Source of the DNA: JBFFXF01 sp041569895
GTDB lineage: Bacteria > Planctomycetota > UBA8108 > JACQVS01
Length of the DNA stretch: 12,230 nucleotides
Direction: 5' to 3'
Assembly: GCA_041569895.1 (NCBI GenBank)
Contig: JBFFXF010000232.1
Coordinates: 1 to 12,230 of the forward strand
Positions within the stretch are counted from its first letter, which is position 1. Every line of letters begins with the position of its first letter. This document shows, in pieces, positions 6,978-12,230 of the stretch. The position numbers and the translations under genes are program-made. Below the pieces are notes generated by a model, which did no database searches, had not been told where the DNA came from, and saw only the letters and a program-made list of their open reading frames with translations.

Positions 6978-7393
6978 CACATCGGGCCCGGCTTCTTGCC
7001 GAGGACGTGGTCCCGCAGGCGATACATCAGGGCGCCCCACGTCGAGGTGCAGCTCGCCGAGAACATCGTCGGCTGCCTCCAGCCCGTGTGACGGAGCCAC
7101 AGCCCCCGGTCGGTGATCAGCCCCTCGTCGATCTCCCACTCGAGCCGCGTCCCCTCCCACTCGTCGTTCTCGCCGGTGCACTCCCAGACGACGCGCTTTC
7201 CGGGAGAGAGCTCGACGATGTTCATGCGAAACACCGTGCCCCGGCCGTTGAACCCGAAGACCGCCTTGCCGCCCTGCCGCTCGTCGGCCTCGGTGTCGGC
7301 CGTCCACCAGCTCTTCAGCCCCTCCTCGGTCGCGACGGCGCGATAGATCGCCTCGTGGCTGGCATCGATGTCGACGTGAAAAACGAGATCCAT
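6968..7393 (-). CDS. SRPBCC (AHSA1/START-like) domain protein
   Basis: This 141-residue single-domain protein has the SRPBCC helix-grip fold. It opens with the classic strand LVFHVDIDASHEAIYRAVAT-type pattern, then GLKSWWTADTEAD (about 26-38), GKAVFGFNGRGTVFRMNIVELSPGKRVVWEC, a W-EGTRLEWEI strand, LWLRHTGW and a C-terminal helix running to KKPGPMWTE. SRPBCC/AHSA1-like proteins bind hydrophobic ligands in a deep pocket; the ligand cannot be read from sequence. The ATG at 7393 is preceded by AAGGAAGGTGA, a strong ribosome site. It is the third gene of an ArsR-led operon, 34 bp behind another SRPBCC gene, and the two SRPBCC proteins are only distantly alike. Confidence 0.85.
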   Translation of the reverse strand: MDLVFHVDIDASHEAIYRAVATEEGLKSWWTADTEADERQGGKAVFGFNGRGTVFRMNIVELSPGKRVVWECTGENDEWEGTRLEWEIDEGLITDRGLWLRHTGWRQPTMFSASCTSTWGALMYRLRDHVLGKKPGPMWTE

Positions 7394-7427
7394 CCGTCAC
7401 CTTCCTTCCCATTTGAGTTCTCTCGCA

Positions 7428-7910
7428 TCAGCCGTGGCGGACGTCCGGGGCCGCGCGCGGGTCCGGACCGGGATCGCCGCCTCCACCGACGATCTGGAGA
7501 CGCCTCGTGTAATGCTGCCACCCCTCGGCGTGCGCCTTGCGGTCCTCGCCGCGCAGGCCGAAGTGCCTCACGCGGACGATGGTGGCATCGCCGTCCGGCT
7601 CGAAGGTCACCTCGACCCGTGTCGAGCCCGGCGCCACACGGCCGCCGCCGCCCTCCCAGCCCCACGTGAAGACGAGCTTGCGGTTCTCGACCACCTCGAC
7701 GAACTCGCCGCGGATGATGTCGACGCCGTTGGCATCGATGCGGAACACGCCGCCGGGCCGCGGATCGAGCTCGGCCTCGATTCCCAGCCAGCGGATCATC
7801 TCGGCGGGCTCGGTGAAGAAGCGGAACACGGTCTCCGGTCTGGCCTCGATCCGCACCACCCGTTCGATGACGTCGCCGGAGTCATCTCCGCGGTCTTTTC
7901 TTTGCGGCAC
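7428..7910 (-). CDS. SRPBCC (AHSA1/START-like) domain protein, coupled to ArsR
   Basis: This 160-residue protein begins with GTG 7910, with GGAGAGG seven bases upstream. The SRPBCC core runs VIERVVRIEARPETVFRFFTEPAEMIRWLG (about 14-43), then PRPGGVFRI, GEFVEVVENRKLVFTWGW, a TRVEVTFEPDGDATIVRVRHFGL strand pair and the terminal helix AEGWQHYTRRLQIV. The last 15-20 residues are Gly/Pro/Asp-rich and probably disordered. Its start lies inside the 3' end of the ArsR gene (29-bp overlap, different frame), so the two are very likely translated together. ArsR plus SRPBCC is a frequent bacterial pairing; the regulator is often thought to control the partner and respond to its ligand, which is inference here. 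Confidence 0.87.
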   Translation of the reverse strand: MPQRKDRGDDSGDVIERVVRIEARPETVFRFFTEPAEMIRWLGIEAELDPRPGGVFRIDANGVDIIRGEFVEVVENRKLVFTWGWEGGGGRVAPGSTRVEVTFEPDGDATIVRVRHFGLRGEDRKAHAEGWQHYTRRLQIVGGGGDPGPDPRAAPDVRHG

Positions 7911-8214
7911 GTTTCCGCCTCTCCGTTGCCTCCGCGACGACCTTCAGCCGCTCCAGGCTGTCGTCCCAGAACTCGTGAAGAAAACTGCGGAGCTCCTGCA
8001 GACCCTCGGGACGGAGTCGATAGAATCGCCGCTGCCCGTCGCGGCGCTCGTCGAGCAACCCGGCGCCGAGCAACACGCGAAGGTGCTGCGAGACGGCGGG
8101 CCGCGTGACGTCGAAGTGCCGCGCGATCTCCCCCGCCGGCAGCTCGCGATCACGAACGAGCCGCAGGATCTCGACCCGGCGCGGCTCGGCGAGCACCTGG
8201 AATATCGTCGACAT
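7882..8214 (-). CDS. ArsR-family winged-helix transcriptional repressor
   Basis: The protein has 110 residues. FQVLAEPRRVEILRLV (5-20) and ELPAGEIARHFDVTRPAVSQHLRVLLGAGLLDERRDGQRRFYRL (24-67) form the ArsR-type helix-turn-helix and beta wing; the recognition helix is around RPAVSQHLRVL (38-48). The ELCVCDL-type metal-binding motif of ArsR/SmtB sensors is absent and there are no cysteines, so it is a non-metal ArsR of the SRPBCC-linked group. The C-terminal EFWDDSLERLKVV helix is usual for dimerization, followed by a Lys/Arg-rich tail. The ATG at 8214 has no clear Shine-Dalgarno. A promoter and dyad operator just upstream (8222-8255) suggest self-repression and possibly leaderless translation. 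It heads the operon with two SRPBCC genes and is divergent from the dehalogenase gene. Confidence 0.92.
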   Translation of the reverse strand: MSTIFQVLAEPRRVEILRLVRDRELPAGEIARHFDVTRPAVSQHLRVLLGAGLLDERRDGQRRFYRLRPEGLQELRSFLHEFWDDSLERLKVVAEATERRKRAAKKRPRR

Positions 8215-8221
8215 GTCCGAT

Positions 8222-8250
8222 AGGTTAGTGGAGACTTACGTAACTGTCAA
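8222..8250 (-). promoter_or_regulatory. Promoter of the ArsR-SRPBCC operon
   Basis: On the minus strand a perfect TTGACA (rc of 8245-8250) is followed after exactly 17 bp by TAACCT (rc of 8222-8227, three of six to TATAAT). Initiation seven bases on would be at 8215, one base before the ATG. No ribosome site lies between, so the mRNA may be leaderless. Both boxes lie within the dyad at 8224-8255, apart from two bases of the -10. Confidence 0.5.
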
Positions 8251-8255
8251 CTAAC
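8224..8255. promoter_or_regulatory. 32-bp dyad, candidate ArsR operator in the divergent gap
   Basis: GTTAGT (8224-8229) and ACTAAC (8250-8255) are outer inverted arms. The perfect palindrome TTACGTAA (8236-8243) has the same centre, between 8239 and 8240. Overall 13 of 16 base pairs match. It is AT-rich against GC-rich surroundings. It covers the arsR promoter and begins ten bases upstream of the arsR ATG. Its right end is 46 bp from the dehalogenase ATG. ArsR repressors typically bind such imperfect palindromes over their own promoter. Confidence 0.6.
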
Positions 8256-8301
8256 GAGATCAGAGTTCGACGGAGAGAGATACACGGAGAGCGAGACGCA
8301 G

Positions 8302-9186
8302 ATGAATGCTCCAGGCCTGTCCGCGGCGTTCCCCTTCGAGGCCCGGCACGTCGAGGTCCACTCGGCACGCATGCACTACGTCGAGGAGGGGGACGGCGAG
8401 CCGGTCCTCTTCCTGCACGGAAATCCCACGTGGTCGTATCTCTGGCGCAACGTCATTCCCCACGTCAGTCCGGTGGCGCGCTGCATCGCGCCCGACCTGA
8501 TCGGCATGGGACGGTCGGCGAAGCCGGACATCGACTATCGATTCGTCGATCACGCGCGCTACCTCGAGGGGTTCATCGACGCGCTCGGTCTCGAGAACAT
8601 CACGCTCGTGATCCACGACTGGGGCTCTGCGCTGGGGTTCGATTACGCGTTCCGGCACGAGGAGAGGATTCGAGCCATCGCCTTCATGGAGGCGATGACG
8701 CGGCCGGTGAGCTGGAAGGAGCAGACGTTCATCACGCGCTGGCTCTTCCGCCGGCTCCGGCACCCGGTCAAGGGCCGGCGCATGGTGATGGAGAGGAACT
8801 TCTTCGTCGAGAAGGCCCTGCCGATGCTCTCGGGCCGCCGGCTGACCCAGGAGGAGATGGAGCACTACCGGGAGCCCTACCGGGACGAGGCGAGCCGCAA
8901 GCCGGTGATGGTCTGGCCGCGCGAGATCCCCTTCGACGGGGACCCGCCCGATGTGCACGAGCGCGTCAGCGCCTACGCCGAGAGGCTGCGCGCGTCGTCC
9001 CTGCCGAAGCTCCTCCTCTGGGTGAAGCCCGGCCTGATCATCACGCCACGGGAGGTGGTCAGGCTGCGCAGCGAACTCACCAACCTGAAGGACGTCTACC
9101 TCGGCCCGGGGAAGCACTTCATCCAGGAGCAGCACCCCGACCAGATTGGCCGGCACGTGGCGGAGTGGTATCGCGATCTGCCGTGA
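8302..9186 (+). CDS. dhaA: Haloalkane dehalogenase (HLD-II subfamily, DhaA-like)
   Basis: This 294-residue alpha/beta-hydrolase hydrolyses carbon-halogen bonds of haloalkanes to alcohols. The catalytic set is complete: nucleophile Asp106 in VIHDWGSALGFDYA, acid Glu130 in FMEAM, base His272 in GPGKHFIQEQHPDQIG, and halide-binding Asn41 (FLHGNPTWSYLWRN) and Trp107. These positions have the same numbers as in Rhodococcus DhaA, and APDLIGMGRSAKPD and EMEHYREP are also family-typical, so this is HLD-II rather than a generic hydrolase or epoxide hydrolase. There is no signal peptide, so it should be cytoplasmic. The cap domain (about 135-215) sets substrate range, which cannot be read. ATG 8302 follows GGAGAG at 8286-8291 (ten-base spacing). 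A possible second in-frame ATG is at residue 24. It is divergent from arsR and the shared dyad may repress it too. The next gene (aldo/keto reductase) is convergent. Confidence 0.92.
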   Translation: MNAPGLSAAFPFEARHVEVHSARMHYVEEGDGEPVLFLHGNPTWSYLWRNVIPHVSPVARCIAPDLIGMGRSAKPDIDYRFVDHARYLEGFIDALGLENITLVIHDWGSALGFDYAFRHEERIRAIAFMEAMTRPVSWKEQTFITRWLFRRLRHPVKGRRMVMERNFFVEKALPMLSGRRLTQEEMEHYREPYRDEASRKPVMVWPREIPFDGDPPDVHERVSAYAERLRASSLPKLLLWVKPGLIITPREVVRLRSELTNLKDVYLGPGKHFIQEQHPDQIGRHVAEWYRDLP

Positions 9187-9207
9187 TCGGAACGGCCGGG
9201 GCGGCGG

Positions 9208-10065
9208 TCAGAGCAGCTCGAGCGGTTTCTTCGCGGTCGGCGGCGGGAAGGCGCGGTCGAGCTCCGAGAGATCCTCCTCGGTGAGGCGGAGATCGAGCGC
9301 GGCGCGGTTCTGCCGCACGTGCTCGGGATCCGAGGCCTTCGGGATGGCGACGATCCCGTCGAGCCGCAGCACCCAGGCGAGGGCCGCCTGCGCCGGCGTC
9401 ACGCCGTGCCGGGCCGCGACGCGCCCGAGAGCCGCGTGCCCGAGCACGCGGCCCTGCTCGATCGGCGAGTAGGCCATGATCGGGATGCCGCGCTCGCGGC
9501 ACCACGGAACGAGGTCCCACTCGATGCCGCGGCGCGTCAGGTTGTAGATCACCTGATCGGTGACGATCCCGTCGCCGCCGGGCAGCGCGATCGCCTCCTC
9601 CATGTCGTCGCAATCGAAATTGCTGACGCCGTAGTCGCGGATCTTCCCGGCGTCTCGCAGCGCCCGAAACGCCTCGAGCGTCTCCTCGACCGGCACCGTC
9701 CCGCGCCAGTGGAGCAGGTAGAGGTCGAGGTGATCGGTCTCCAGCCGCTTCAGGCTGCGCTCGCACGCCTTGACGGCGCCCTTGCGCGAGGCGTTGTGCG
9801 GATACACCTTGCTGACGAGATAGACCTCGTCACGACGGCCGGCGATCGCCTCGGCGATGACCTTCTCGGCGCCGCCCTCGCCGTACATCTCGGCGGTGTC
9901 GATGAGCGTCATCCCGAGGTCGAGCCCGAGCCGCAACGCCTCGACCTCCGCCTTGCGCGCCCCGCGACGCTCCCCCATCCGCCACGTCCCCTGCCCGAGC
10001 ACGGAGAGCGGCCGCTTCCAGGACGACGCGAGGGTCTTGATCGTGACGCGGGGGTCGGTGCTCAT
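9208..10065 (-). CDS. Aldo/keto reductase
   Basis: This 285-residue NADPH-dependent oxidoreductase has the aldo/keto reductase TIM-barrel fold. The catalytic tetrad is visible: Asp56 and Tyr61 in LIDTAEMYGEG, Lys86 in LVSKVYPHNAS and His119 in LYLLHWRG. Further family motifs are GKIRDYGVSNFD, GIPIMAYSPIEQGRVL and, near the C-terminus, VAIPKASDPEHVRQN, the cofactor-phosphate loop. It lacks the long C-terminal loop of many eukaryotic members, as bacterial forms do, and appears full length and active. The carbonyl substrate is not predictable. The ATG at 10065 has only a weak upstream ribosome site. The gene lies 54 bp downstream of the anti-sigma factor gene in the same direction, so it could be read through from the sigma operon. 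It meets the dehalogenase gene tail to tail with 21 bp between. Confidence 0.92.
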   Translation of the reverse strand: MSTDPRVTIKTLASSWKRPLSVLGQGTWRMGERRGARKAEVEALRLGLDLGMTLIDTAEMYGEGGAEKVIAEAIAGRRDEVYLVSKVYPHNASRKGAVKACERSLKRLETDHLDLYLLHWRGTVPVEETLEAFRALRDAGKIRDYGVSNFDCDDMEEAIALPGGDGIVTDQVIYNLTRRGIEWDLVPWCRERGIPIMAYSPIEQGRVLGHAALGRVAARHGVTPAQAALAWVLRLDGIVAIPKASDPEHVRQNRAALDLRLTEEDLSELDRAFPPPTAKKPLELL

Positions 10066-10119
10066 GGTCGAGGCGGATTGTCGTCCATCGGCGGGAGGAA
10101 GTCCACGCCGGCGGCCGCC

Positions 10120-10371
10120 TCACGACCCCGGATTCGCCCTCCGCGCCGCGAGGATCGCCTCGCACAGCTCGCGCGGCACCTCGTTCGGGACGGTGTCGTC
10201 CGACTCGCCGAGCGTGGCGACGCCGAGCCGGATGGCCTGCTGGTACGTCCTGACGTAGGCGACACAGGCCGGGCACTCCGCGAGGTGCGCCTCGAAGACG
10301 GCGAGCTCGTCGGGGTGGAGCTCGCCGGCGAGGTAGTCGGAGAGGTAGGTGATGAAGTCTCGGCAGGTCAC
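10120..10371 (-). CDS. Zinc-finger anti-sigma factor (zf-HC2/ZAS type)
   Basis: The protein has 83 residues. Cys3 is followed by the helix FITYLSDYLAGEL, then EAHLAECPACVAYVRTY, which carries the H-x3-C-x2-C zinc motif (His29, Cys33, Cys36). These are the hallmarks of the zinc-binding anti-sigma (ZAS) domain that holds an ECF sigma factor inactive. No transmembrane segment follows, so it is a soluble form. A C-terminal helix (VPRELCEAILAARR) contains an extra Cys. The ATG overlaps the sigma-factor stop codon (ATGA, 10368-10371), so the partner is almost certainly the adjacent sigma factor. A redox signal acting through the Cys-zinc site is plausible by analogy to RsrA/ChrR but not shown. Confidence 0.9.
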   Translation of the reverse strand: MTCRDFITYLSDYLAGELHPDELAVFEAHLAECPACVAYVRTYQQAIRLGVATLGESDDTVPNEVPRELCEAILAARRANPGS

Positions 10372-11018
10372 AGGTCACCGCTCCGCAGGTGCGGATCGAG
10401 GAGCTCGCGCAGCGCCTGGTGCGCCCGGTGCAACCGTGTCTTCACGGCGCCGATCGACACCCGGAGAAGATGCGCGACCTCTCTCGTATCCAGTTCCTCG
10501 ATGTCTCGCAAGATGAGCACCGTGCGATATCGCTCGGGAAGACGGTCGATCGACTCGCGAACGAGCGCGCGGGTCTCGGAGTTGATCAACCGGGACTCGA
10601 CGGCCCCGCCCCATTCCACGGCCGGGTTTCTCTGGTGGCCGTCGTCTAGGAACTCGGGGAGGAACTCGTCGATGGAGATCTCGTGCTTGCGCCGCCGCCG
10701 GCGCAGCCTCGTCACCGCGTGGTTGACGACGATGCGGTGGAGCCACGTCCCCAGCGACGACTTGTGCTCGAAGGCCGGCAGCGCCCGGAACGCGGAGAGG
10801 AAGCTCTCCTGGAGGACCTCCGCCGCGTCGTCGTCGTTGTGGAGCAGGCGTCTCGCCGTCGCCAGGAGGTGCGGGCCGTGTGTCCGGATCATGAGCTCGT
10901 AGGCGCTCTCGTCACCTGCCCGGACGCCGCCCAGGATGCTCTCGTCGAGACCGGCGGGACTCGACACGGCGGCGGGGCCGCCGTTCGTGCCGCCATGGGT
11001 CGTCTCCACTGCCGTCAT
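10368..11018 (-). CDS. ECF-type RNA polymerase sigma factor
   Basis: The protein has 216 residues from ATG 11018 (GGAG is seen eight to eleven bases upstream). The long in-frame extension to 11285 is Arg/Pro-rich and lacks sigma-factor features, so it is left out. Residues 1-25 are a Gly/Thr-rich tail. Region 2 spans about 37-108: YELMIRTHGPHLLATARRLL, then AAEVLQESFLSAFRALPAFEHKSSLGTWLHRIVVNHA, and a basic RLRRRRRK patch. An acidic linker (114-140) follows, then region 4 (150-203): SIDRLPERYRTVLILRDIEELDTREVAHLLRVSIGAVKTRLHRAHQALRELL. This is the RpoE-like ECF layout. It is translationally coupled to the anti-sigma factor. Such sigma factors often drive their own promoter, but the upstream gap shows no clear -35/-10 pair. 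Confidence 0.93.
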   Translation of the reverse strand: MTAVETTHGGTNGGPAAVSSPAGLDESILGGVRAGDESAYELMIRTHGPHLLATARRLLHNDDDAAEVLQESFLSAFRALPAFEHKSSLGTWLHRIVVNHAVTRLRRRRRKHEISIDEFLPEFLDDGHQRNPAVEWGGAVESRLINSETRALVRESIDRLPERYRTVLILRDIEELDTREVAHLLRVSIGAVKTRLHRAHQALRELLDPHLRSGDL

Positions 11019-11188
11019 GTCCCGCTCCGATCTCGCCGCCCTCGAACAGGGGGTAGCCGGAAAGAGAGACAAGTTTCGTGCCACCGGCTCGCGGCGGCCC
11101 GCCCGCTGGCCCAAGGCGATCCCCGGAATCGAGATGCGCGCGCGCGCGGCGGGCGGCTGGGCGCGGAGGCCCCGGCGACCGGTCGCGC

Positions 11189-11218
11189 CCATCCGATTTC
11201 GCGTCGGGAATCGGATGG
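11189..11218. terminator. Perfect 10-bp hairpin, possible terminator of the VOC gene
   Basis: CCATCCGATT (11189-11198) pairs perfectly with AATCGGATGG (11209-11218) around a 10-base loop. It lies 64 bases past the stop of the minus-strand VOC gene and 170 bases before the sigma-factor start. A U-tract is not present, so terminator is a guess; it could also be a protein-binding dyad. Confidence 0.4.
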
Positions 11219-11258
11219 CGTCCGGCTGGATGACGTCCCGGCTGGATGGCGTCCGGCT
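11213..11258. repeat. Three tandem 15-16 bp repeats
   Basis: GGATGGCGTCCGGCT (11213-11227 and 11244-11258) are identical, and between them is GGATGACGTCCCGGCT (11228-11243), which has one substitution and one extra C. The first copy shares its GGATGG with the right arm of the hairpin at 11189-11218. The units are themselves partly self-complementary (GGATG and CATCC arise on opposite strands). Confidence 0.85.
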
Positions 11259-11281
11259 CACAGCGGGGCGTGTCGGTCGAA

Positions 11282-12229
11282 TCACTCGATCCCTCCCGAG
11301 ACGAGCTGCACCGAGTGTCCGTCCGGGTCGCTGACGTGGAGCCCCTTGCGGAAGCCGAGGGCAGCGTCCCGCAGCTCGACGACGCCTGGCGAGACGAGCG
11401 GGTGCTTGCCGGCGCGCAGCGGGCCGCTCACCGACTCGGCGTCAGCGCAGACGAGCCGCGTCTGCCAGTGGACGAGGTCGTTCGCGCGCGTGCCGGCGGG
11501 TCGCGGGCGGCCTCCGGTGGGCGCGAGGTACTCGAGCAACTCGATCCCCGGCCCCGCCCCCGCGCGCAGGGCGGTGATCCGCACGCGCGCGCCGAAGACG
11601 CCGTTCAGCCGCTCCTGCTCGATGCCGTAGTTCTCGCTCTCGCCGGCGACCCTCATGCCCATGGCGTCGCGATAGAAGCGCAGGCTCCGCTCGGTGTCCT
11701 GGACCACGATGGCGGTGTGGTCGATTCCGAGGAAGAGCTTACCCTCGTCGCGCCTCCATTTCTCCATGCCCTTGCCGGGCGGAAAGTGCAAGACCTCCAA
11801 CGGGTGCCCGTCGGGATCCTTGAAGTAGAACGCCTCGATCCCACCGGCGTTCGGGTTCCAATCCGGCAGCCGCTGCGGGCCCGTGGAGGCGTGCTCGACC
11901 TTGTGCATCCGCAGCCGCCGGTAGGCCTTGTCCATGTCGCTCACGATGATGGCAATGTGCTGAAACCACCCGTCGTTGCTGCGGGAATCCGCGGGCACCG
12001 GCCGTCCCCGTGGCGCCAGGAACTCGGTCAGGTCGATGAACTCGTCTCCCAGGCGCATCCGGGCCACTCGGGCGCGTGCTCCGAACACCCCCTGGAGGCG
12101 TTCGTACTCGTCCCCCCAGATCTCGGCCTCGGAAACCTTTTCGAAGGTGAGGACCCGGGAGAAGAAGTCGACGGAACGATCCAGATCGGAGACCGTGAGC
12201 CCGACGCTCTCCACGGCCTCGGCCGCCAC
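11282..12229 (-). CDS. Two-domain VOC (glyoxalase/dioxygenase fold) protein, 5' end uncertain
   Basis: The readable protein has 315 residues and two vicinal-oxygen-chelate domains. Domain 1 (about 6-155) has VGLTVSDLDRSVDFFSRVLTFEKV, FQHIAIIVSD (His91) and DPDGHPLEVLHFPPG (Glu145). Domain 2 (about 165-310) has GIDHTAIVVQDTERSLRFYRDAMG (His171), a HWQTRLV strand and DPDGHSVQLV (Gln308). The halves share (E)RL-GVFGAR and an (E)YLAP/EFLAP motif, so they arose by duplication. The usual first metal ligand of domain 1 is replaced by Ser8 in ESVGLTV. Glyoxalases, ring-cleavage dioxygenases and resistance proteins share this fold, so no substrate is given. The frame is open up to the window edge and its first codon here is GTG at 12229, two bases from the end, so the true start may lie outside the window. 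Confidence 0.82.
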   Translation of the reverse strand: MAAEAVESVGLTVSDLDRSVDFFSRVLTFEKVSEAEIWGDEYERLQGVFGARARVARMRLGDEFIDLTEFLAPRGRPVPADSRSNDGWFQHIAIIVSDMDKAYRRLRMHKVEHASTGPQRLPDWNPNAGGIEAFYFKDPDGHPLEVLHFPPGKGMEKWRRDEGKLFLGIDHTAIVVQDTERSLRFYRDAMGMRVAGESENYGIEQERLNGVFGARVRITALRAGAGPGIELLEYLAPTGGRPRPAGTRANDLVHWQTRLVCADAESVSGPLRAGKHPLVSPGVVELRDAALGFRKGLHVSDPDGHSVQLVSGGIE

Positions 12230-12230
12230 C

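Larger units (their letters stand above)
11019..11281. other. Intergenic gap before the sigma factor gene
   Basis: The gap is 263 bp. Its left half (11019-11100) holds the sigma-factor leader. On the minus strand this contains a GAAACTT (rc of about 11070-11076) that could be an ECF-type -35, but with no matching -10 that I trust. Its right half carries a perfect hairpin and a three-copy tandem repeat, annotated separately. Confidence 0.4.

Noticed and set aside
11019..11285. N-terminal extension of the sigma factor to 11285
   Set aside because: It is Arg/Pro-rich with no sigma-factor motif and crosses the tandem repeat and hairpin; ATG 11018 has a ribosome site and is followed by the usual ECF layout.
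1..12230. Search for a mobile element, defence system or secondary-metabolite cluster
   Set aside because: No transposase, integrase, restriction enzyme, toxin-antitoxin pair or biosynthetic synthase could be recognised among the frames.

Overview
This is a GC-rich chromosomal window (about two thirds or more G+C by eye), probably from an environmental bacterium or a metagenome contig. The PSD1 (DUF1549/DUF1553) plus DUF1501 pair is typical of Planctomycetota, Verrucomicrobiota and Acidobacteriota. The PEGA lipoproteins and the apparent sigma-54-type regulator N-terminus would also fit Acidobacteriota or Myxococcota. The phylum cannot be settled from this sequence. I see no tRNA, rRNA, CRISPR array, transposase, integrase or phage gene.

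Layout. (1) 1-702: the first 70 codons of a minus-strand gene run off the left edge. Head-to-head with it is a plus-strand frame that looks like a lipoprotein missing its N-terminus. (2) 703-987: low-complexity hexamer-type repeats. (3) 988-2671: a plus-strand run of three predicted lipoproteins, namely two tandemly duplicated PEGA-domain proteins and an LNS2/HAD-type phosphatase. (4) 2702-6233: a minus-strand operon of a PSD1-type protein with a CxxCH motif, followed by a Tat-exported DUF1501 protein. (5) 6482-6937: a small membrane PH-domain protein. (6) 6968-8214: a minus-strand operon of an ArsR-type regulator and two SRPBCC (AHSA1-like) proteins. (7) 8302-9186: a divergent haloalkane dehalogenase close to DhaA. 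(8) 9208-10065: an aldo/keto reductase. (9) 10120-11018: an ECF sigma factor and a translationally coupled zinc-finger anti-sigma factor. (10) 11019-11281: a gap with a perfect hairpin and a three-copy 15-16 bp tandem repeat. (11) 11282-12229: a two-domain VOC (glyoxalase-fold) protein at the right edge.

How the parts may work together. The best regulatory story is between the ArsR operon and the dehalogenase. A 32-bp dyad, 13 of 16 pairs matching, covers a TTGACA-17-TAACCT promoter just upstream of arsR and lies in the divergent gap. It is a strong candidate operator for self-repression and perhaps for control of the dehalogenase. The sigma/anti-sigma pair may be one transcription unit with the aldo/keto reductase. 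The PSD1/DUF1501 pair belongs to a widespread, poorly understood system in which the two genes nearly always travel together.

The window is mostly recognisable families. I did not find a clear new multi-gene system. The items most worth a second look are the ArsR operator and its gene neighbourhood, the truncated lipoprotein sharing start-codon bases with its divergent neighbour, two promoters that suggest leaderless mRNAs, the PEGA duplication, and two unusual intergenic repeat regions.
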